Shown here in pieces: positions 61,543 through 64,000 of a stretch of 64,000 nucleotides of DNA. The notes under the pieces are model-generated. The model had not been told where the DNA came from. It was given only the letters and a program-made list of their open reading frames with translations, and did not search any database. This DNA comes from Sneathiella litorea (lineage in GTDB: Bacteria > Pseudomonadota > Alphaproteobacteria > Sneathiellales > Sneathiellaceae). Where the stretch lies: assembly GCF_009882915.1 (NCBI RefSeq), contig NZ_WTUW01000009.1, positions 558,001 through 622,000 on the forward strand, in the 5' to 3' direction. Both the position numbers and the translations under genes were made by a program. Position 1 is the first letter of the stretch; every line of letters begins with the position of its first letter.

Positions 61543-62433
61543 GTGACAGCATCCAACCTCAGCGCCGCAGAGAAACATAAAAATAACCTGACCGGTATAA
61601 TGTGGATGCTTATCTACACTATCGCGATGTCAGGAATGCATGCCGGTGTCCGCCATGTTTCGGAGAATGTCCATCCATTCGAGACCGCTTTTTTTCGCCT
61701 GGTCTTTGGTCTTATTGCGCTGACTCCTTTTTTCTATCGTCACGGCTTTACTGTCCTGAAAACAAAGCGATTACCGATGCTATGCCTCCGCGGTGTGGTC
61801 AATGCGGGCTGTATGCTGGGCTTCTTTTACGCTCTCTCGATTGGCCCCTTGGCACAGGTTACAGCGCTCGGGTTTTCGGCGACCCTCTTTGGAATTATTT
61901 TGGCTGTCTTTATTTTTAAGGAAAAGGTAGGCCTGAACCGCTGGACAGCCATTTTTATTGGCTTTTTAGGGACGATAGTAATCCTCCGTCCCGGATTCGC
62001 CGAAATCGGAATCGAGAGTATCGTAACCCTTGGCGCCGCGTTCGGCTGGGCCGTCTGCATGATGATTATCAAGGACTTGGGACGCACAGAATCCGCGGAA
62101 ACAATCACGGCCTATATGTCCCTGGTGATGGCGCCGATAGTCTTGATACCGGCCCTATTTTTCTGGACCACGCCTTCTCTTTATGATTTCGCATGGTTGT
62201 TGGCGATTGGCCTCATGGGCGGTGCCGGGCAGCTCGCAATGGCAAACGCACTCAAATACGGAGAGGCGCAAGTTGTCCTTCCTGTCGAGTTTTCCCGATT
62301 GATCTGGATCTCCTTGATTGCCTTTTTTGCCTTCGGTGAAGTTCCGGGGGTTTTCCTGTGGATTGGCGGGGGCATGATTATCGCGGCGACGACCTATATA
62401 ACCATCCGGGAAGGTCGGGCCAAAAGGAGCTGA
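61543..62433 (+). CDS. DMT superfamily (EamA) transporter
   Basis: Inner-membrane protein of 296 residues with ten hydrophobic segments in two EamA repeats (about 18-145 and 155-290). The start is GTG at 61543, with GGGGAG 6 nt upstream. The family conserved end of repeat 1 is FGIILAVFIFKEKVGLNRWTAIFIGFLGTIVIL, and of repeat 2 WISLIAFFAFGEVPGVFLWIGGGMIIAATTYITIREG. Most characterised members export metabolites such as amino acids. It stands alone and converges with the cytochrome c gene 22 bp away. Substrate unknown. The 253-bp gap before it shows nothing recognisable. Confidence 0.88.
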   Translation: MTASNLSAAEKHKNNLTGIMWMLIYTIAMSGMHAGVRHVSENVHPFETAFFRLVFGLIALTPFFYRHGFTVLKTKRLPMLCLRGVVNAGCMLGFFYALSIGPLAQVTALGFSATLFGIILAVFIFKEKVGLNRWTAIFIGFLGTIVILRPGFAEIGIESIVTLGAAFGWAVCMMIIKDLGRTESAETITAYMSLVMAPIVLIPALFFWTTPSLYDFAWLLAIGLMGGAGQLAMANALKYGEAQVVLPVEFSRLIWISLIAFFAFGEVPGVFLWIGGGMIIAATTYITIREGRAKRS

Positions 62434-62455
62434 TACCCCTTGTAGACACTCTCGC

Positions 62456-62932
62456 CTACTGTGCGTTAGCGGAAGAATCCGGCGCAGATGACAGGGATTT
62501 CAGATATTCAATAATAGCGTTTCTTTCCTCGGCCTTTTTCAGGCGGAATCCCATGGAAGTGCCCCTTGCGAAGGCCGTTGGATTTACCAGCCACTCATTC
62601 AGTGTTTGATCCGTCCAGATTACATCAAGATTTCTAAGGGCCTTACTGTACCTAAAATCCACAACCGCGCCGGCCTTGCGCCCATATACGCCGCGGTGCC
62701 GAGGGCCGATCCGGTTATTATCGAGGGAGTGGCACCCTCCACAACGACGCTTGTAAAGCTTTTCCCCTTCGACAACGAGTTGTTCGGAGACAGCGTAAGG
62801 GGGAACGCTGTCTCCTTGTGATGTCACCTGGGTTATCTCTGGGTCGGAGGCGTTGACTGCATCTTTCGCAAACACGCTACTGGATAACAGGACCGCTGAG
62901 AAACACAGGATGACATATGATAGTTTTTTCAT
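62456..62932 (-). CDS. Class I c-type cytochrome
   Basis: Exported monohaem cytochrome of 158 residues. Signal peptide (MKKLSYVILCFSAVLLSSSVFA) is followed by a 30-residue spacer and the haem motif CGGCH (Cys64-His68). SLDNNRIGPRHRGVYGRKAG resembles cytochrome c2-type proteins, and the axial Met is Met127 in GTSMGFRL; EYLKSL is the C-terminal helix. It could shuttle electrons in the periplasm. It follows the Tat ferritin-like gene by 35 bp on the same strand. Confidence 0.9.
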   Translation of the reverse strand: MKKLSYVILCFSAVLLSSSVFAKDAVNASDPEITQVTSQGDSVPPYAVSEQLVVEGEKLYKRRCGGCHSLDNNRIGPRHRGVYGRKAGAVVDFRYSKALRNLDVIWTDQTLNEWLVNPTAFARGTSMGFRLKKAEERNAIIEYLKSLSSAPDSSANAQ

Positions 62933-62967
62933 TTAAACGTCTTACCGAAAAGAAATGAAATGCTGAC

Positions 62968-63540
62968 TTAGCCGAACATTAACGCAGCTTTGGGGATCGG
63001 CTGGCCGAGTGCATTCGCCAATATAGCCGCATGAAAAGCCTCATCTCCGGCCATTTGAGCGGCCACCTGATGGTAGTCCGGACCTAGAGAAGGAATAAGC
63101 CCAAGGTACGCATTTGCCGCGCCACGTTCCAAGTCCAAAGCAAGACGCAGCACATCCGCCTGATTTTTAAGGGTAGAGGCCTTCAGATCCTTGGCATATG
63201 CCCCTAGGGATTTTTCTTCAGCCGGCTTTCCGCCAAGCGTTTCCACGGCTTTCACAAGGATATCCCGATGCCCTTTGTGATGCCCCTGGAACGTCACGCC
63301 GATATCGACAACAGCTGGATCCAGTAAGCCGCTGGTGGCCGCGATCTGATACGCCGCAATGCCTTCATGTTCAAGCGCTATGGCGGCATTCAGGATTTGA
63401 ATATCCTGTGATGCATCCGCGGCATCGGCCGTTTTTATATTACTTCCAACAACCATGGCGAGGGCCGTCGCCGACAATGTTTTGCCGGTTGCGCCGAGAA
63501 ATGCGCGGCGTGAAGACAGAATCATGCTGTTATTTGACAT
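62968..63540 (-). CDS. Tat-exported ferritin-like domain protein
   Basis: Protein of 190 residues from the ATG at 63540-63538, which AAGGAG precedes; the longer frame to 63594 lacks this. The N-terminus SSRRAFLGATGKTLSATALAMVVG is a twin-arginine signal. The mature part is a four-helix ferritin-like fold with candidate di-metal ligands in AIALEHEGIAAY, FQGHHKGHRDIL, ALDLERGAANAYLG and MAGDEAFHAAIL. Tat export fits folding with a metal in the cytoplasm. Such proteins may store or oxidise iron, or deal with peroxide. It lies 28 bp downstream of the sigma factor gene. Confidence 0.87.
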   Translation of the reverse strand: MSNNSMILSSRRAFLGATGKTLSATALAMVVGSNIKTADAADASQDIQILNAAIALEHEGIAAYQIAATSGLLDPAVVDIGVTFQGHHKGHRDILVKAVETLGGKPAEEKSLGAYAKDLKASTLKNQADVLRLALDLERGAANAYLGLIPSLGPDYHQVAAQMAGDEAFHAAILANALGQPIPKAALMFG

Positions 63541-63568
63541 CGAAGTACTCCTTGGTAGGGGGTTGAAC

Positions 63569-64000
63569 TTAAATATTAAGGGCGCACAAAACACGGTTGG
63601 TCATGGCGTCGCAGTCCGCACCGGCGAAGGCTATCGCATCGGCAAAGATTGTTTCAAAATTTAGCTCCAGATGTTTACGCAACTCGCGGCGGGCCCGGAA
63701 AAGTCGCGATTTAACTGTCGCTTCCTTGATTTGTAACGCTTCAGCAGTTTCGGAAACAGACATACCCTCTATATCGCGCAGGACAAACACGGAGCGATAT
63801 TCATTGGGTAGGCGCGCAATTGCCGTTTTCAGCAGTTCAGAGAATTGCTTGCGCAATAGTTCCGATTCCGGAGATCGCAGATCTGATTGCGTCTCATACC
63901 GGGATTGGTATTCCTCAAATATGGCGATGTCCTGCTTGAGGTAATCAGTATGACGACGCTGTATAGCGCGACGCCGGTCGATCGCCGCATTGTAGACAAT
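63569..64000 (-). CDS. ECF-type RNA polymerase sigma factor (3' part, runs off the edge)
   Basis: The frame is open from the right edge (IVYNAAIDRRRAIQRR, the end of region 2/linker) to the stop at 63569, 143 residues in all; the N-terminal part of region 2 lies outside the window. Region 4 is ELLKTAIARLPNEYRSVFVLRDIEGMSVSETAEALQIKEATVKSRLFRARRELRKHL, a clear sigma-4 HTH. The C-terminal tail contains CDAMTNRVLCALN. It heads a unit with the Tat ferritin-like and cytochrome c genes, which it may control together with its own gene. Confidence 0.9.
   Translation of the reverse strand: MVYNAAIDRRRAIQRRHTDYLKQDIAIFEEYQSRYETQSDLRSPESELLRKQFSELLKTAIARLPNEYRSVFVLRDIEGMSVSETAEALQIKEATVKSRLFRARRELRKHLELNFETIFADAIAFAGADCDAMTNRVLCALNI

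Noticed and set aside
1-64000. CRISPR arrays, tRNA or rRNA genes, transposases and phage genes
   Set aside because: None was recognised; no regularly spaced direct repeats or cloverleaf-like segments stood out, though a covariance-model scan could not be run.

Overview
This window looks like a stretch of chromosome from a metabolically versatile, probably marine or free-living alphaproteobacterium. That placement is inferred from gene content: HmuRSTUV-type haem uptake with its own ExbBD/TonB, many ABC, TRAP and tripartite tricarboxylate transporters, and FCD-type GntR and TetR regulators. No rRNA, tRNA, CRISPR array, insertion sequence or phage gene is visible. Almost everything is organised as long, tightly packed operons, each with a nearby regulator.

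Layout. (1) 1-604: start of a DadA-like FAD oxidoreductase that runs off the left edge. (2) 694-8601, minus: a haem-uptake operon, hemP - TonB-dependent receptor - tonB - hmuS - exbB - exbD - hmuT - hmuU - hmuV, behind two Fur-like boxes; hemP is a 57-residue gene. (3) 8920-10971, plus: SDR dehydrogenase and thiolase, ending in a bidirectional terminator. (4) 11044-25300, minus: a 12-gene operon that starts with branched-chain-type ABC transporter genes and continues with a LivF fused to a Tm-1-like (UPF0261) domain, a TIM-barrel 'PEP hydrolase' family protein, a flotillin, two START-like (SRPBCC) proteins of which one is fused to a quinone oxidoreductase, a fumarylacetoacetase-family hydrolase, an alpha/beta hydrolase and an amidohydrolase. 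(5) 25817-28993: its likely regulators, a GntR protein, a small protein that looks like a diverged copy of the same TIM barrel, and a Fis-type regulator that carries another copy of the barrel as its sensor domain. (6) 29255-40738, minus: a probable acid-sugar catabolic locus with TctCAB uptake. (7) 40900-50905, minus: GntR, CoA-transferase, a biotin-dependent acyl-CoA carboxylase with two different carboxyltransferase subunits, and a TAXI-TRAP transporter. (8) 51366-57405: an NMT1/THI5-type ABC transporter split around a TetR gene, together with an amidase and a GNAT protein. (9) 57591-64000: single PAS protein, OtnK/OtnC pair, a recombination scar joining a RidA remnant to a truncated LysR gene, a DMT exporter, and an ECF sigma - Tat ferritin-like - cytochrome c cluster that runs off the right edge.

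How the parts work together. Regions 4 and 5 are the most unusual. The plant antiviral protein Tm-1 consists of a UPF0261 domain followed by a PF09370 TIM barrel. Here the two halves are encoded by overlapping genes, and the first is welded to a transporter ATPase. Two further PF09370-like barrels lie beside the promoter, one inside a DNA-binding regulator. This suggests an uptake and catabolic system in which an enzyme family and its sensor share a fold and perhaps a ligand. The substrate is unknown. Regions 6, 7 and 8 each pair import with catabolism: solute-binding protein, permease, activating or modifying enzymes, and a local regulator with a recognisable palindromic operator.
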